A DNA stretch of 64,000 nt, taken from positions 388,330-452,329 of the forward strand of contig JABTTQ020002607.1 in assembly GCA_016081115.2 (NCBI GenBank), written 5' to 3'. This document shows positions 1 to 11,518 of this stretch, piece by piece. A model generated the notes under the pieces. It was not told the origin of the DNA. It made no database searches and worked only from the letters and a program-made list of their open reading frames with translations. The DNA is from Rehmannia glutinosa. Its lineage: Eukaryota > Streptophyta > Magnoliopsida > Lamiales > Orobanchaceae. Position 1 is the first letter of the stretch; the number at the start of each line of letters is the position of its first letter. A program made the position numbers and the translations under genes.

Positions 1-415
1 CGACACAAAAGAACATTGCATCACCCGTTCAACCATAATATGATCTTGTAAAGGCTTGGCAAGATCCACATTAATCAACACATGAACACAATGGCCAAAG
101 GAACCATTTAAGGACCTATGATCAATCTGAATCGGGTTGCAAATAGCTTTGGCGATCCCCAAAATAATGCTAGGGTCCCAATATTCTAGACTTAACTCAA
201 AATTTCGAACCCATACACTAGCTATGGAAGTATTAACTTTGTAAGGATTGAAATTAGGAACCCAAGGAGACAAACAAATTGAACCCGGGTAATAGCCCAA
301 GACACACGAGCTTGAGCCTGGGAATGATCATGGGCGTTTGAAAATTAGGCACAAAAATAATCCTTACCGAGAGAAATTAATTTCCAATCATTACCGAAAG
401 TCATTATTTCTCTTT
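1..415 (-). pseudogene. L1-type LINE ORF1 fragment, DUF4283 part
   Basis: Read on the minus strand, this encodes the second half of the DUF4283 domain found in ORF1 (the RNA-binding protein) of plant L1 LINEs. Visible pieces are NDWKLISLGKDYF near 395-355, then SICLSPWVPNFNPYK and VWVRNFELSLEYW, then the conserved run of a D, a G and VDLAKPL. The frame is not clean, with an in-frame stop near 346, so it is a relic. It continues off the left edge of the window. It fits in order and strand with the ORF1 N-terminal half at 2531-3245, so both are probably one LINE split by the sequence between them. The family call comes from the motif pattern, not from a search. Confidence 0.7.
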
Positions 416-2530
416 ATATTTTTGTAAATGTTTTTAGGATCCTGGTATAGATATATTTGTTTTTATCTTTTATGTGCTATTCTTTTTCAGGAAAAGCCGA
501 AGTGGGATCTCTCTAATGCTAGTAGGTGGTTGATATTTTACTAATTTTGACTTTCTTAATTAATATAACTTCTTGTTCCTCCATAATCTGTTATTCATTG
601 CCCTTAAAAATTAGGCATTTTTGCCCTGAATTCTTGTCATGGCTTTGCTAGGGAATTATTAAAGATATGGAGAGAATAAGGTAATATGCTTTTCGTTTTC
701 ATACCTTTATGTTGTCTTTGTCATGCTTCTTTTATTTAAGTGTAACATTGTATTTTCTGGTTAGTCATTCTAGGCCAAGAGCTATTTCAAAATCATAATA
801 TCAAGTGAAGACTTTAGGGTCTCTTCTTCTATAAAAATGGAAGAGCAGAGCAATTGTGATCGATGTGTGGTCACATTCTAGGAAGGTGAGAATGCTTCTC
901 CACATACCTCCATAGAGAAGCTATTATATAGTATCATTTTGCTATCACGTAGAATCTTCTTATGAGACTTTTATCATATCATTTTCATTAAATAAAATAG
1001 AAAATTGTAGTTTTTCTCCAATAATGTGATTGAGCAGTTAAAAGTTTAGTGTTATAATATAAGGTGTAATTATAAATCATGAAGAAAAATATGGCTTAGA
1101 AGAGGCATGTATTCTTCGAAAGATGAAAGTAAACAGCATAAAGCTGAACTGTTAAATCCTTGGTCAATAATTGAGTCATGTGATAAAACAATGTGGTTAT
1201 GTTGCAGGAATAGAACCTTCATAATCTCAAATAAACTCATTGGGTGTTTATTTGATTTATGGGAGCCTGGATGAAAAATGAGAATTCGTTGAATGTAAAA
1301 GCGTACATGTTCATACTTCATACATCTGATGTGTTTCAATGCTGTCTCACTGGACACAATATTTATTGATTAGACCTTATAAAGGCTTAAAGCATTGTAT
1401 GTATTTTAATTGTACAATGGATGATTATGGTCTATCTTAATGTTTATGGTCAAGTTTCTTTGAATATTTTCTTTGTTGTTGATGATTTGATTGCTGAATT
1501 AGTTGATCAAATTCATGGAGTTTTTTTTTTTGAAGACTCTGTTCATGATTGACAAAATTCATTACAATTTTATTGGTTTGTTGAGAACATTGAAAAAAAA
1601 TTTCATCTTTAGTTGTAAAAATTTTAGCTTTTCTGGGAAGTTCTTAGTTGTTGTATTATATTGGTGGTTAGATTTTCTTATGCAGATTTCACTTGTATCA
1701 GTCACTAAATTGGTGAGTCCATTGCAACTTAAGAATATGCTATGTCTATATTATATTTGCTATTGGGATTCTAATATATATTTTTTTAATTTTTGTTGTA
1801 GGCTGGTTTACTAAAATGAATTCAAGCATGAATCAAGGAATGTATCAAGGAATTGGTGCATGATATTTGAAGCAACCAAGTGATTCACCTTTATGGTGCT
1901 AAAATATATTTTGTACACGATAGAGTAGATATTAGGAATACTTTAGTTATCTATCCAGATGAAACTCATATCTTGGAACAAATTACATTGTACATATTTT
2001 GAGAAAATGAATGAATGTGGATGCAGATGTTTATATGGAATTTGTAGTTCAAAAAATTATATGTTATTAAATATTTAGCAATGTTAATATTTTATTAGTA
2101 ACGATGTGTTTTTATGCATTGAGCAATTCATATGGAATAATTATTCTAAATTTCATAATCAAAAATAATTTTTAATTAGTGTATCTATTGATTTATTATG
2201 GGTATCTCTAAAACATTTAGTGAGAGGAAAATGACAATGCAATGATGAAATTTTTTGTCATTAAAGTATTATTTAATGAGGGGCAAATATAGTATTAATG
2301 ATGAAATTTGTCATCTTTGGAATTTATTTTAGTGACAGTATAATCTCGTCATTAAATATATTTAAACAATAATGACGAGACCTATTTCCCGTCATTATAA
2401 ACCTTTACCTAGGAGGGCAATAATGAGGGGTCCATGACGGGAAATTCACGTCACTAAAAATCTTTAATGACGGATTTTGGACATATAATGATGAAATTTC
2501 CTGTCATTATAAGTCACTTTTCTTGTAGTG
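416..2530. mobile_element. Insertion splitting the LINE; right end is a CACTA-type terminus
   Basis: This 2.1 kb block separates two same-strand parts of one LINE ORF1. Its right end, read inwards on the minus strand, starts CACTACAAGAAAAG, the classic end of CACTA (En/Spm) DNA transposons. From about 2230 to 2515 it is preceded by repeated TAATGACGGG-like subterminal motifs in both orientations, as expected for that superfamily. I cannot find a matching CACTA sequence at the left junction near 415, so the left end is eroded or deleted. I see no transposase. Interior open frames (for example 1070-1357 minus) resemble nothing I know. Confidence 0.6.
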
Positions 2531-3245
2531 TATTTTATGAAGCGACATGATAGGCCATGACTTATTGCCCTTACCAAGAAGAACACGACCAATCAAAGAA
2601 TAAGCAAATTCCAAAAGACGTTGATAAATATTTTCATCAATGGTCACAGAGTAATAATCACTCTTTTTAATAAGTTCGGGGATATAATTAGGTTTACTAG
2701 AAATAACAGTGGAAAAAGTAGAGGCAAGATTTTTATTAAAAGAATCCAAAACCAGGGTTTACCTAAGAATCCAAAAGTTTGGCTTGAACTGTCCTGGGAG
2801 GGGGGACCACTGCCTTCAGATGGGACATTGAGGATGGGTAGGTTGTTGAGGAAGTTGCAACCACTTAGGACCATGGTACCATAGGAGAAATTGAGGAGGG
2901 GATCACCAAAGTTGTTGGAGTAACAAACTTCTCCAATTGCTTGAGGGGACTGCCACCTTCATAAGGCAAGGGAGGAGACGCTTTTTGTAACAAAGAGGTG
3001 GGGACCGCTGCCACCCCCTTGAATGACGTCCTTGTGCAGTGTAGGACAAGGGACTGGCGTTTTGGAGAAAGCAAACAAAAGTTGAGAGGCATCAAGGGCA
3101 TGTGCTGCTGCAACATGAGCCACAGAGGAAGATGGAATACGACACATAGATGTAAAATCAATCGGAAAATGGCATTGTAGAGATGATAAATCAAGCCATG
3201 CTATGGCCGAAAAATTTGCTTGGAGACGCAACCATAAGGCCGGCG
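2531..3245 (-). pseudogene. L1-type LINE ORF1, N-terminal half
   Basis: The minus strand reads through a low-complexity N-terminal region that begins near 3231 and into the start of DUF4283. The DUF4283 marker is IDENIYQRLLEF followed by SLIGRVLLGKGNKSW. In plant L1 ORF1 proteins this block directly precedes the IPLGKGYF-type block, which here lies at 1-415 beyond the CACTA-ended insertion. Several frame changes between about 2640 and 2900 show it is decayed. No reverse transcriptase part is present in this window. Confidence 0.65.
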
Positions 3246-3599
3246 GCCTTAGATGCGAGTGGAGAGAGAAGAGAGCATCCTCTTATTAGGGTTTCTTAAC
3301 TTTTGTTTTCGAATCGGATATATTGGAAGATGTATTAGTGCTATAGGTTATCTCATTTGAAGAAAAACATGTGCAATTGAAGAAGTCTTGGGCAGTAAGA
3401 TTGTTATGTTTTGGTACTATCATTGAAAACCTCTCTTTATAGTGAATATATGTGAAATTGGGAATATTTACTGTCAAAATATATGGGCAGTTATGATGTA
3501 TGTTTGGTTTTAGTTTTAAGGTAGATCATTCTTACTATACTTATGTTTTGTCTAATTAATGGTGTCAAAATCATCTTTTTTTATATTTATGTGTATTGT

Positions 3600-3641
3600 T
3601 TTTGGAATAATTATGATGTGAATATATATATATATATATAT
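3600..3641. repeat. AT microsatellite
   Basis: A run of TA dinucleotides lies near 3621-3641 in AT-rich DNA. The flanking stretch 3246-3799 has no gene that I can support. Confidence 0.8.
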
Positions 3642-3799
3642 GTTTTATAATGTGATTAGGGTTTTCTTCTAATATTTTGGGAAAGGGGGTGAAAATGTGT
3701 TTCAGATGATCTCAGGTCCAAAGAAACTAAAATTGGCTAAAGTGAAATCAAAGCAGCTCCCAAACAAAGCCAGTCAAGGTCTCAATGAGTTAACTTTTA

Positions 3800-4054
3800 G
3801 GGTTAAATTACAAAAACTACCCCTGAAGTTTAATCTAATTACAAAAAAAAATCAGTATTTTTCAAAATAATAATGACACTTTAAACATTTGTTTCTCTCT
3901 ACAAATTGCACCCTCAAGAGGATGTATTTGTTAGGTAATTAAATACCAATCTCAGGTAGTTGTTTGCAATATTTTAGTGGGTAATTTGTAGTTTTGAAAT
4001 TTAACAAATGTTTTTTGTAATAAAGCTAATAGGAGTAATTTTTGCAATTATCCC
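3800..4054. mobile_element. 9-bp-TSD MITE (MULE-like), old copy
   Basis: This belongs to the family whose ends read GGGATAATTACAAAAA and TTTTTGTAATTATCCC. Here the left end is GGGTTAAATTACAAAAAC and the right end GCAATTATCCC. The flanking 9-mers TAACTTTTA and TAAATTGTA match at 7 of 9 positions, consistent with an old 9-bp target duplication. The interior alternates homopolymer-rich blocks such as CACCCTCAAGAGG. It has no coding capacity. Confidence 0.6.
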
Positions 4055-4325
4055 TAAATTGTATTGACGAAGTTACTGGGTTTCTGTAGTTGTAATTTAT
4101 TTCTCGCCTTATTATCTTGTTAATCCCATTGCTAATGAAACAAAATTTCCTTTGTTCTATTCATTGCATGCAACTGCTATTAATCATACAAATTGTCCTA
4201 TGTTTCATCTATCTTTATTTATTTTTTTTCCCCATCCATCACACAATTTGAGACAGAGAATAACTCAAGAAAGAACTTTTTGATCCTTTTGCTAGCTCTA
4301 GTTATTTTAAATTGATTATTAAATA

Positions 4326-4723
4326 CGATAAAATCCACATGATCCCTTTTGCTATTTACTTGGTATCAAAAAATCTCTTTGTGGCAAAAGGTACTCACCC
4401 CGGGTGCCCTTCCATTGTCCCGCCCCAACGCCTGTGGAAGGGAGGTAAATCACGGTACCGAGCGGCCTTTTAGGTAATCCTTAGAGGAATGACCCCATGA
4501 GATTTGATCTTTGCTCCTTGGGGCAAATCTACCACCGGAATACCAACTTGGCTAATCCCATTGGGGCTCAAAAACCTCCTTCTAATAAGAAAACCTTCAA
4601 TTACCCTTTAAAGTTAACACTCGTGTTAATTTTCTCCCAGCTCGATTTGGTGAAGATTTTCATAGTGTCAGGGTTTTTTTGATACCAAGTGAATAGTACA
4701 AGAGGGTAAATTGAATTTTACCC
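4326..4723. mobile_element. TIR element with tRNA-like (SINE) core
   Basis: Inverted ends of about 45 bp enclose the block. The shared inner part is ACTTGGTATCAAAAAA, at 4358-4373 and inverted at 4674-4690. The flanks TATTAAATA (4317-4325) and TATTAAAGA (4724-4732) match at 8 of 9 positions, suggesting a 9-bp target duplication. Inside, on the minus strand, TTAGCCAAGTTGG (4543-4555) and GATCAAATCTC (4499-4509) look like pol III A and B boxes with tRNA-like spacing. A tRNA-derived SINE may therefore sit within or form the core. No protein is encoded. Confidence 0.5.
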
Positions 4724-4856
4724 TATTAAAGATATTTAATATTTTTCTTGTTTTACAAAGCTAGTATAGGCAATAGGTATAAAAAGTAAAAATAAAAACG
4801 TAATTACATATGTTAATTTGACTAAGATGTTACATAACAGTTTGCCTATGTTTCTT

Positions 4857-4879
4857 TTTTTTTTTTTTTTTTTTTTTTT
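4857..4879. repeat. Poly-T tract
   Basis: An uninterrupted T run of more than 20 bases. It could be the reverse-strand tail of a retroposed sequence, but I see no flanking duplication. Confidence 0.7.
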
Positions 4880-5061
4880 ATCTCAACTTAAACCCGAGTC
4901 CTAACTCCTACATAGTCCTACTCAATTTTTAAGAAAATCTCATATAAAACTTAATTTTATTTTTTATTCTCTCTGTGTCATCAGGATCCATCTGGATGGT
5001 GAATAAACATAGAGATTAGATCAGAACCAACAATAGATGAGTGATCCCACCTTTATAAATT

Positions 5062-5345
5062 TTTTAGAAAAATATCTTAGATATTATTTGAAGTAATTTG
5101 TAGAAACTTTTAGGAAACTAGATATTTTACAAGATAATATGGATGGTTTATAGCCATCAAATCAAAAAACAATCCTAGCAATTGGATAGAAAATTGGCTT
5201 AGTATAAATACGGGTGTCTTGTTCATTTTGTACCAAACCAAAAAATTCAGAACAGTCAATAGAAACAAGTATGTTTTCACCAAACACTCTCTTTTATTTC
5301 TTAGCATAAATATTTTCCTTTTCCAATTTCTAAATAACCCCTTCT
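5062..5345 (+). repeat. Diverged LTR fragment related to the 16.5 kb copia LTR
   Basis: This block follows most of the length of the copia LTR at 16503-16974 in order. Shared runs include AATATCTTAGATATTATTTG, GTATAAATA..GGGTGTCTTG, TCATTTTGTA, ACTCTCTT and TTCTTAGCATAAATA. It differs by many substitutions and small gaps. No internal retrotransposon sequence flanks it on either side, so it is a truncated or solo LTR left by an older insertion of the same family. Confidence 0.7.
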
Positions 5346-5429
5346 TAATTAATTAAATCGAGATAAAAGTTGAAAGTATATATGGTATGTATTCATATTA
5401 TCTTGATCTATGGTGTATATATATATAGG

Positions 5430-6260
5430 ATTTGGTTCAAATGAGACCACCCTCCCTAGGTGAGACAATGTGGACTCATCTTACCCATTGATCTTAAAAA
5501 ATGAAGGGATGTGATTAATTCAGTTTTTTTTAATTACCCGATTTCCGCCAATTTAAGGGTAAGGTGGTAATTTTGTAAGTCAAATTAGTGGTCCCAGCGG
5601 GTTTTATGGGCCGAGATTGAAACCAGGATTTTGTGGCGGAATTTAAGGAACATGTTTCTTTCCAAATATTTTTATTTTCAAAGATAGTTAGGGTTCTTCT
5701 CATCGCATAATTAGACATCAAATGATGCATATTTAGTTGTTTTATTGGCATCTTTGTTTACGAAAACAATACAAAATTGAATATAACGTATTGCATATTT
5801 AGTTATTCGACATCGCATAAATAGGTTCAATATAATGCATACTTAGTTATGAAAATGTGATGTTGCTTTTGGAAATTATGAAAATGAGGTGTTACATAAT
5901 GTATCGCATATTTAGTTATTCCTGTTTCGCATAGATGATTTCTAGATAATGCATAGTTAGTTGATTTTGTTGCATAGTTTATGACGTCTTGCATAGTTGG
6001 TTTATCTTTGTACTACATATTAGTTTTTTTATTTGCATACATAGTTTTCGGATAATACATATTTAGTAGATTTTTGTTGCATATTTTCAAATATGTAATA
6101 TCCTCTGATATATGCATCGTTTCATAATTATATATGCAACGTTTCATAAGTATTTATACATCATTTCATAAGTATCTATGCATCGTCTTATTCGTGAAAA
6201 TTACGTTTTTAAGAGTTTATTTTAATGGTGGGTTTCGAGTTCTCCATTGATGTCACACGG
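5430..6260 (+). repeat. AT-rich repeat with recurring TGCATATTTAGTT motif
   Basis: After a short TA run, the sequence begins GGATTTGGTTCAAATGAGACC. Between about 5690 and 6190 it repeats variants of (A)TGCATATTTAGTT and CATCGCATA many times, ending in repeats of ATGCATCGT. I cannot assign the class. A reversed relative seems to be present at 63330-64000. There is no coding capacity. Confidence 0.4.
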
Positions 6261-6501
6261 ATGCATCGTCTTATTCATGGTTGTTTCATTTGGAATAGAA
6301 ATCATCTTCTTCTTCACAATTTTTTTCTCTATAAAATCAGTTTATAAAGTGTAGGTTGAATATAAACGAGTTGAGTTCTTCGTCGTTGTTTTTTCATTTG
6401 AAACATAAATTGCATCTTCTTCACTATTTTTTTCACAGTTCGAGTTCTTCCATTTGCGTTAATGGTGGAACTGAGAAAGAGAGGGAGAGATGGAGAGAGA
6501 C

Positions 6502-6512
<11 letters not shown>

Positions 6513-6590
<78 letters not shown>
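6513..6590. repeat. (GA)n microsatellite, about 39 units
   Basis: Nearly pure AG dinucleotide repeat preceded by a short GTGTGTGTGTG run. Any open frame across it is an artefact of the repeat. Confidence 0.95.
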
Positions 6591-6599
6591 GTGAGATTT

Positions 6600-8081
6600 G
6601 ATTATTATCTTAATCAGTCATTATGAAAGGAAATTTCGTTTTTAAATCGGATATCACTGAGTGCCGTCGAGACCGTGCACGCGCATAGTTCTAAACTTCT
6701 AATGTATCCTGATTTTAACTATTTCAATTTTATTTTAATAGACAATTATTTCAATGTTGGATCATTTCAATGTTGGATCATAATCATAAATTATTTCTAA
6801 ATAATTTTATGAGATGCCTTTTCATTTCAACATGATGTTTTTTTTTAACCGATAACTATGTCAATGTTGCATCATAGTCATAAATAATTTTTGAAATAAT
6901 TTTATGGATGCTTTTTTATTTTAAGGACCTAATTAGTCAAATACGAGATCAAACACAACTAGCAAAAAAATATTAAAATAATTAATATACGGACTTACAA
7001 CAAAAGTAAAAAAATGTAAAATAATTGTTCAATTGTTAAAATATGAATTATTTTGTTATTATTTTTATATGACTTGTATTTATACTGATGTTTAAATTAT
7101 ATAAAAATAATTTAAACTAATTATTATTAGTTAATAATCATATGAAAAATAAACAAAAGGTAATTATTTTATAATATTTAGTATATTATTATGTGAACAT
7201 TATTAATGATTATATTTAGATTATATAAAATTATTTACAATTTTATGTTATATTAGATATAACTTAACATAAATAAAAAAATATTATGTACTAAAAATAA
7301 ATAAATTTATATTTACTAATAATTAGTATATTTACATAAAAAATTTATATAATATTCATATTATACCTAGTGATTAATTTTCTAAATATTATAAAATATG
7401 TAAGAATAAAATATTATTCTTACATAATCAGTCATTATGAAAGGAAAGTATTATGCTTGTAATAAATATTTGACTTAAACAATATGAAATATTTAACAGC
7501 GCTTTAAAATTTATACGGGAGACAAAATAAGAGTATTCTAAGAATGTAAAAAATCATAAGTTTCATAAATCATACATACTGTAATATCTCTTCTCTCCGC
7601 ACCTCCTATCAAACATAAAACAATGTAGATAATTTTCTGGATAGTGAAAGAGTAAATTCGAAGCTATCAGTTAATTTATTTCGACAATCTAAAAAACATA
7701 TCGTCTGGAGTACTATCTGACACGTGTATTTTTATTTTTTTTAATTATCGAATTGAGTTCACTGATAACTTCAATTTTACTCAGAGTTCGGGAGTTCTTT
7801 CATGATCATGCAAGAAAACCCAACTTTTAGTTTTTAGTCGTATGCATATCCTCTAGAGTCTCATAGTAACTCTAACACTCGCTCGATATCTTTTTCGCTT
7901 TTTCGCACACCAAAGTAAGGGTTTCTTTCATTTTTCATTTTTCGCAGGGTTTTTGTACATTTGGGGACAAGTTCCTGTATCAAACTCAATCTTACAGAGT
8001 ACAGAGTACAGACACAACCTTTTCCCCTGCAGTTTGATTCTTTCTCTCTCGCAGACGACTTATTTTCTTTTCTGAATTTCC
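6600..8081. other. AT-rich intergenic DNA upstream of the glycosylase gene
   Basis: I see no gene here. The stretch 6700-7500 is very AT-rich. The proximal part, 7560-8081, contains pyrimidine-rich blocks and would hold the promoter and 5' UTR of the DEMETER-like gene if the start at 8082 is right. I found no convincing TATA box to fix a transcription start. Confidence 0.5.
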
Positions 8082-8163
8082 ATGGAGTTGAAAGAAAATG
8101 ATGCTTGGGTTCCATTGACACTGGCACAATCTATTCCAGCGAGATGTGAAATTAAATCCACAT
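8082..8163 (+). pseudogene. Possible first exon of the glycosylase gene
   Basis: ATG at 8082 opens MELKENDAWVPLTLAQSIPA. This resembles the W-[IV]-P-x-TP motif at the N terminus of DME/ROS1 proteins. A GTAAAC donor follows near 8164. The reading phase does not join directly to the exon at 9351, so another small exon may lie between them, or the donor is different. Tentative. Confidence 0.4.
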
Positions 8164-8174
8164 GTAAACACTTA

Positions 8175-8401
8175 GGTTGCATTTGGATGGGAGGATTTGG
8201 ATTTGGGGAGAGGATTTGGGGGAAGGATTTCAAATGACTCCAAATAACAAGGATTTGAAATCCTCCAAAATGACTCCAAAAATAACTTTCAAGGATTTCC
8301 TTGAAATCCATTGTAGAATGACTTAATCCAAACATCCTCAATGGATTTGTTATTATGGATTTGAAATCCTTGCCTCCAAATCCATCAATCCAAATGGAGC
8401 C
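8175..8401. mobile_element. Tourist/Harbinger-type MITE in the first intron
   Basis: A 227-bp element with inverted ends: GGTTGCATTTGGATGGGAGG on the left, and GGCTCCATTTGGATTGATGG read inwards from the right. TTA duplications flank it at 8172-8174 and 8402-8404. This is the signature of PIF/Harbinger-derived Tourist MITEs. The left end is close to the terminus of the giant Harbinger elements at 26.7 and 53.5 kb (GGTTGCGATTGGATGTG). It has no coding capacity. Confidence 0.85.
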
Positions 8402-9350
8402 TTAAATCATTCTGGGATCTCTGTTCAAAAACATCAAATTTGGGAAAAACTGGGATATGAGAAAATAGAGAGTTGCAATTGTGGTTAAGGATTTTGGATT
8501 TCTGGCGGATATTGTTTTAGGGGCTCTTTTTTTTTTTTTTTCTTTTTACAGAAAACAACGATGGTGTTTTACCAAAAAAAAAAAAAAAAATTGGTTTTAT
8601 TGTTTTTGAGAATTTAGGAAGCAGCAGTTTTGTGTATTTGGAGTTGCAGTAATGAGTGGTATGTCAGATACAGTTAAGGGTATAAACAAGTCGGGTCTAG
8701 CCGAACATAGTATTATTCAACCTTATTTGGATTTTAATCGAGCTTAAAAAATTGTGTTTGAGCATAGTTTGATTATTAATCTAATCGAGTTTTAGTCTAT
8801 TTTTACACATATTTTATTCTTCTTTTACTAATTGAATCGAGTTGGAGCTGAAAGTTACGTCTTATCCAATGTGAAAATAGGTTCAAACTTGGTTCATTAT
8901 GTTAGCGAATTGAAATTAAACGAACTTTTATCGATTGATCTCGATTTGAGTGTCAAGTAGTTTTGTTCGTATTTTAGCCAACCCTAGATACAGTGTGTGT
9001 TTGCGTGTATTTTCTTTTTCTTTTTCTTAATCTGAAACTGGGGACTATTGAATGACGATGAACTTGAGAAGTTAAGTTAAATCGCAAGAAGTTATGATGC
9101 AGTTGTTTTAAATACTACGGCAATTTAGGTTGTTTTTATAAGAATTATATGTATATGTGCGTCTTTTTTCCATGTTAATAAACAGAGGACATTAATAACA
9201 AGCTGTCATATAAAAGCCTTGGTTAATTAAGCCTAAATCAGTTTCTGCACTTCAACTTTTTTCCATGTTTCTGTGTTTGGTCTATGTTTGCATACTATAA
9301 GTCATATATGTTTAAGTTGTACATGGTTATGACATTGACTAAACTTGTAG

Positions 9351-10643
9351 AGAAGAAGTGAAACGTTTCCTTTTTTGGTGCACAGACAATAGGCCACATG
9401 AAGAAACCGTTGAACATTGTGGACTTGGATCAGATTCGGCGAGAGCTTCAAATGAGCCGAAGATTCGAAATCCCAAAGAGAGAGCTCCAGTGAAAAGATT
9501 GAGAATGAAAAGGCATAGACCAAAGGTATTTGATGAAATGAAAGTTGTGAAGCCTTTAACCCCTAAACCCCAAACTCCAAAGCGTGCTAAACGCACAACA
9601 AAAGATAACTCGCGTGCTAAACGAGCAAAAAAAGATAGCCCCAAAACAATAGTCGAGCCCTCGAAAGAAACCATAGTCGAGCCCTCGAAAAAAGTTGATA
9701 AGGAACCAATTAGTGATTATAATATAAATTCTTGTAGAAAAAAACTTGATTTCGATAGTGAGAGTAAATCAAATTTGGAACCAAAGAACTTGCTCTTCTA
9801 TCGAAGAAGAATATTCAGATGTCTGAAGAAAAGCAGAAAGCTAGGTCCAAATTGGACCTTATTCAAGAAAGGACGGATGATGCGACAGAGGGCAACTGAG
9901 TTTGCTAAGTTCATTGGAATGTTTAGTATGATTCCAACTACTATGAAACAGAGAAAAGCCATTATGAATGGATATCCGGGGGTGAATCAGGTGCGGGTAT
10001 GTGGGAAAAAGATTACGGATTGGAACTCAAAAAAGAAAAGATCTAACATATCCCTTCGTAGACGGGACTTATCATCCTTTGTTGATGATATTTCTAAGAT
10101 CAAGGTGTCAGAGACTTTTCTTTTGAAAGCCTCTACTATCAGAACCCGAGATGAAGTTCGCCATTTGGAGACGAATGAATCGACCGATCAACAAGAACTG
10201 GATGTAAAAATACGGTATGTAGGCCCATCTCGTGAACAATCTCATGAGCAAGAGAATGTCTCCAAACAAGATAATGAGAATGTCCCGACAAGCCAGGACT
10301 GCGAGCCAAAAACACAAGATGCATTTATGGAAGCTCTGGTTGATTTTGTTAGTCAAAGTATGAAGGGTCTACATATTCATGATAAGTTTAACCAACTTGT
10401 TGTGCGGGATTCACTTATTAATTCTGAAGAAAAGCTTGATCCGTCCAAGAAACCAAAGGTTGATCTCGATCCGGAGACTGGAGACCATTAGAGTTTGGAA
10501 TCTCCTGATGGAAAAGGAAAGTGGAAAGAGTGGGAATGAAGATAATGAAAAAGAAGATGACGAGAAGGCAAAATACTGGAAGAAAGAGAGAATTATTTGA
10601 AGGACGTATGATGAACTTGTCGCCTGCTTGCATCTTATTCAAG
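9351..10643 (+). pseudogene. Glycosylase N-terminal exon: basic TPKP region to linker
   Basis: After an acceptor TTGTAG at 9345-9350, a frame stays open to 10491. It carries the basic stretch of DME/ROS1 proteins (RHRPKVF..., then PLTPKPQTPKRAKR and repeats of VEPSKETI) and a serine-rich acidic middle. The conserved motif that normally reads DPET-x-RVW-x-LLM is cut by GGAGACT duplicated next to GGAGACC at 10473-10486. The second half (RVWNLLMEKESG) therefore lies in another frame. That frame carries EEKAK-like residues and then hits TGA at 10598-10600, just before RTYDELVACLHLIQ. Both lesions fall inside normally conserved sequence. Confidence 0.8.
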
Positions 10644-11518
10644 GTATTTTTCATATAAACTATTGCATTTTTAAGATTTAAAATGCATTTTATACTATCA
10701 AGTTGTAATTGGGCTGGGTGGTCAGTTTTCTGTCATGGTTGTAAATAAGTTAATTCTGATTCATTAATGATATAATTTCACATTGGATAAACCTTTAAAT
10801 AATGTTAAATCACGATAGAAATATTTGATGGGCATGGAAACAATGGAAAATATTTTTTCCCATAAATTTCGATATATATTAATGACACTTTCAGATTTTA
10901 AAAATGTTGAGGATTCCCTGGAGAAATTTTCTGTGTTTTTGAGGCATCTGTTTTGAATCTGATTTTAAACGTTTCTGATTTCAATTCAAGATCTTAGTTT
11001 AACCTATGTCAGCATTTTTTAGATTTCTTTACAGATGAATTAAACCAGGATACTAGGTATAAGAGAGAAATATTTAATGTTGTGTTATAAAGTCATTATT
11101 TACTTAGGGTCATAATGGCCTTTGTCAAGTGGTTTAGCTATGCAATTAACTAAATGTGATGTGATGGAAAGAGATAATTAAACTTGTAGGAAGAAAAGTT
11201 AGTGGTAAAGATTTTGTTTTCTATTGCTTCTAATTTTCTATTGCTCTAAGTTGACTAATCCTAGGTTAGTACATGAAGACACTTTATGTAGTTCTATCTT
11301 AAACGAAATTTATTTTCCTTATTAAATGTTGTCTTTTTTTTTTTCTTTTGTTCAAGTTTCTATAATACATGATCAATTATAGAATGTTTCTGGGTTATGA
11401 GCATTCTTTATGTTAACTACAATGTGATGTATCATAGGCTATTAGCGTACAAGTAGTTTAAGAATTGTTTGAAATTCATGAATTCATGAAATTTATTAAT
11501 GAAATGTCAAACTCGCAG

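Noticed and set aside
1070..1357. 95-residue minus-strand open frame
   Set aside because: No recognisable domain, no start context and no splice partners. It lies inside the CACTA-ended insertion.
6356..6601. Open frame with a long RE repeat
   Set aside because: It is a translation of the GA microsatellite and has no other support.
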